Source of the DNA: an uncultured Aquimarina sp.
GTDB taxonomy: Bacteria > Bacteroidota > Bacteroidia > Flavobacteriales > Flavobacteriaceae
Direction of reading: 5' to 3'
Assembly (NCBI GenBank): GCA_947503835.1
Contig: CANNFM010000004.1
Span: 186,001 to 250,000, forward strand
Length of the DNA: 64,000 nt
Each line of letters begins with the position of its first letter. Position 1 is the stretch's first letter. The notes below the pieces were generated by a model. It was not told the DNA's origin. It was given only the letters and a program-made list of their open reading frames with translations, and did no database searches. Positions 63,030 through 64,000 of the stretch are shown one piece after another. The position numbers and the translations under genes are program-made.

Positions 63030-64000
63030 TTGAACTTCTCACTATACATCGCCAAGCGGTATTTATTTTCTCCGGGAAGCAGCAATGCAATTAATATCAT
63101 TACAGGTATAGCAGCTTCAGGGGTGGTTATAGGAGCAATGGCATTATTTTTAGTGCTCTCGGGATTTGCGGGACTTAAGGATTTTAGTCTTCAGTTTTCT
63201 TCATATTTTGATCCCGATCTTAAAATTTTTCCGTCAAGCGGAAAGACATTTACTTTCAATGAAGCTCAAAAGAAAAATTTGAACCAATTAGAAGGAATAG
63301 CCCATTTTTCTGAAATTGTCGAAGAACGTGTTTTCTTAGAATATAGAGGTAAACAAAAAACAGCCTATATCAAAGGGATAGATGTTAATTACAATCAAGT
63401 GATCCAGACCGATAGCATTTTGGCTTATGGCGATTGGGTAAACAATAATGATTTTCAGGTGGTTGCCGGTAATGGGATCAGTAGAGAATTAAGCATGGGG
63501 GTAGAACAAGCCTATACTAATCTTCTTAGTATCTATGTTGTAAAACCCGGAAAAGGAATTCCTAATGATCCATCCAAGGGATTTAGATCAGAAAAGGCAG
63601 TTAATATTGGTATCTACAGCGTAAATGAAGAACTGGATCAAAAGTATATTTTTTCTACCATTGGTTTAGCGCGTACCTTGCTCGAATTACCACAAGATAA
63701 AGTAACCCATATAGAACTTAAATTATCTCCACAAGCTAATGAAACAGCAATAGTACAGGAGCTTCAATCTATTTTTGATCATCAGGTAATTATAAAAAAC
63801 AGGGTGCAGCTTAATGATACCTTATACAAGATGCTCAATACAGAAAATCTGGTTTCTTACCTGGTGATTACATTGATTGCCGTTATCGCCTTATTTAATG
63901 TTGCCGGGGCGATTATCATGATGATTATTGATAAGAAAAGTAATGTAAAGACACTCTACAATGTAGGGGCATCTTTAGCAAATATTAGAAAGATCTTTTT
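63030..64000 (+). CDS. LolC/E-type ABC transporter permease (3' end cut by window edge)
   Basis: 324 codons visible from a TTG start (LNFSLYIAKRYLFSPGSSNA); the frame is open at the edge. The first membrane segment is near 21-45 (IITGIAASGVVIGAMALFLV), followed by a large periplasmic domain (about 50-270) and a second segment near 280 (LVSYLVITLIAVIALFNVAG), the MacB/FtsX layout. It releases lipoproteins from the inner membrane in the Lol pathway or a related one. Confidence 0.88.
   Translation, partial: MNFSLYIAKRYLFSPGSSNAINIITGIAASGVVIGAMALFLVLSGFAGLKDFSLQFSSYFDPDLKIFPSSGKTFTFNEAQKKNLNQLEGIAHFSEIVEERVFLEYRGKQKTAYIKGIDVNYNQVIQTDSILAYGDWVNNNDFQVVAGNGISRELSMGVEQAYTNLLSIYVVKPGKGIPNDPSKGFRSEKAVNIGIYSVNEELDQKYIFSTIGLARTLLELPQDKVTHIELKLSPQANETAIVQELQSIFDHQVIIKNRVQLNDTLYKMLNTENLVSYLVITLIAVIALFNVAGAIIMMIIDKKSNVKTLYNVGASLANIRKIF

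Noticed and set aside
1..64000. CRISPR arrays and insertion sequences
   Set aside because: No regularly spaced identical repeats and no transposase frame were seen; repeats are dispersed hairpins.

Overview
The window looks like a chromosome segment of a marine-type Flavobacteriia species (Bacteroidota). It is AT-rich, signal peptides often end in AQ or SQ, lipoproteins have SC lipoboxes, regulators are TPR-AraC hybrids, Rhs proteins carry the Bacteroidota-type N-terminus, and one TAnnTTTG-type promoter is visible (rbfA). I cannot fix the genus from sequence alone. Core genes sit only at the edges: a CHAT/TPR protein with an ECF sigma/anti-sigma pair (1-4.7 kb) on the left, and methylmalonyl-CoA epimerase, rbfA and a LolC/E-type permease (62-64 kb) beyond a tRNA-Met/Ile2 gene on the right. 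Most of what lies between is accessory DNA.

Layout. (1) 1-12.3 kb: CHAT-TPR protein, sigma/anti-sigma pair flanked by two copies of a dispersed palindromic repeat, a tyrosine recombinase with a lost N-terminus, an S9 prolyl oligopeptidase next to a TPR-AraC regulator, and two paralogous small HTH genes (5.3 and 12.0 kb) each followed by the same leader-like motif. (2) 12.7-21.4 kb: a secreted Rhs locus of three genes, the second ending in an OmpA-like domain and the third a DUF922-type putative zinc protease. (3) 21.7-29.5 kb: mobile-element control genes (RteC-like, RpoA-CTD-like HhH, HTH and winged-helix proteins) and small orphan genes. (4) 29.6-39.7 kb: eighteen tightly packed plus-strand genes with no tail, portal or terminase gene, but many short beta-rich proteins, many single-TM proteins, a transglutaminase-like protein, an annexin-like repeat and three peptidoglycan-active or -binding proteins. 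I read this as a putative operon for a tailless, membrane-containing virus or virus-like particle. (5) 39.7-43 kb: two small transcription-unit-like cassettes and an array of 13 intact tRNA genes plus interrupted, truncated and fragmented ones, followed by a slipin (SPFH) gene, a frameshifted Dam-like methylase, a RecA/DnaB-like ATPase and an excisionase-like protein (43-47 kb). (6) 47.3-59.9 kb: a defense island of two convergent operons. The minus strand holds dndC-dndD-dndE, an exonuclease, a membrane protein and a methyltransferase. The plus strand holds a PLD-helicase, a small protein, an SMC-like Zn-hook ATPase, a 163-aa protein and an SspE/GmrSD-like DUF262-DUF1524 nuclease. dndA, dndB and dndFGH are absent from the window. 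(7) 60.4-61.8 kb: an HTH protein, a small lipoprotein, a Cox1-like membrane fragment, then the tRNA-Met/Ile2 that probably marks the chromosomal border.

How the parts may work together (inference): regions 3-5 would be an integrated virus-like element carrying its own tRNA set, and region 6 a phosphorothioate-based defense system whose DndCDE marks host DNA while a non-DndFGH nuclease set cuts unmarked or differently marked DNA. Dispersed hairpin repeats have repeatedly landed in this segment, including inside the T-loop of a tRNA-Ser gene and at the 3' end of a tRNA-Asp gene. Residue numbers and starts were worked out by hand from the sequence; no similarity search was run.
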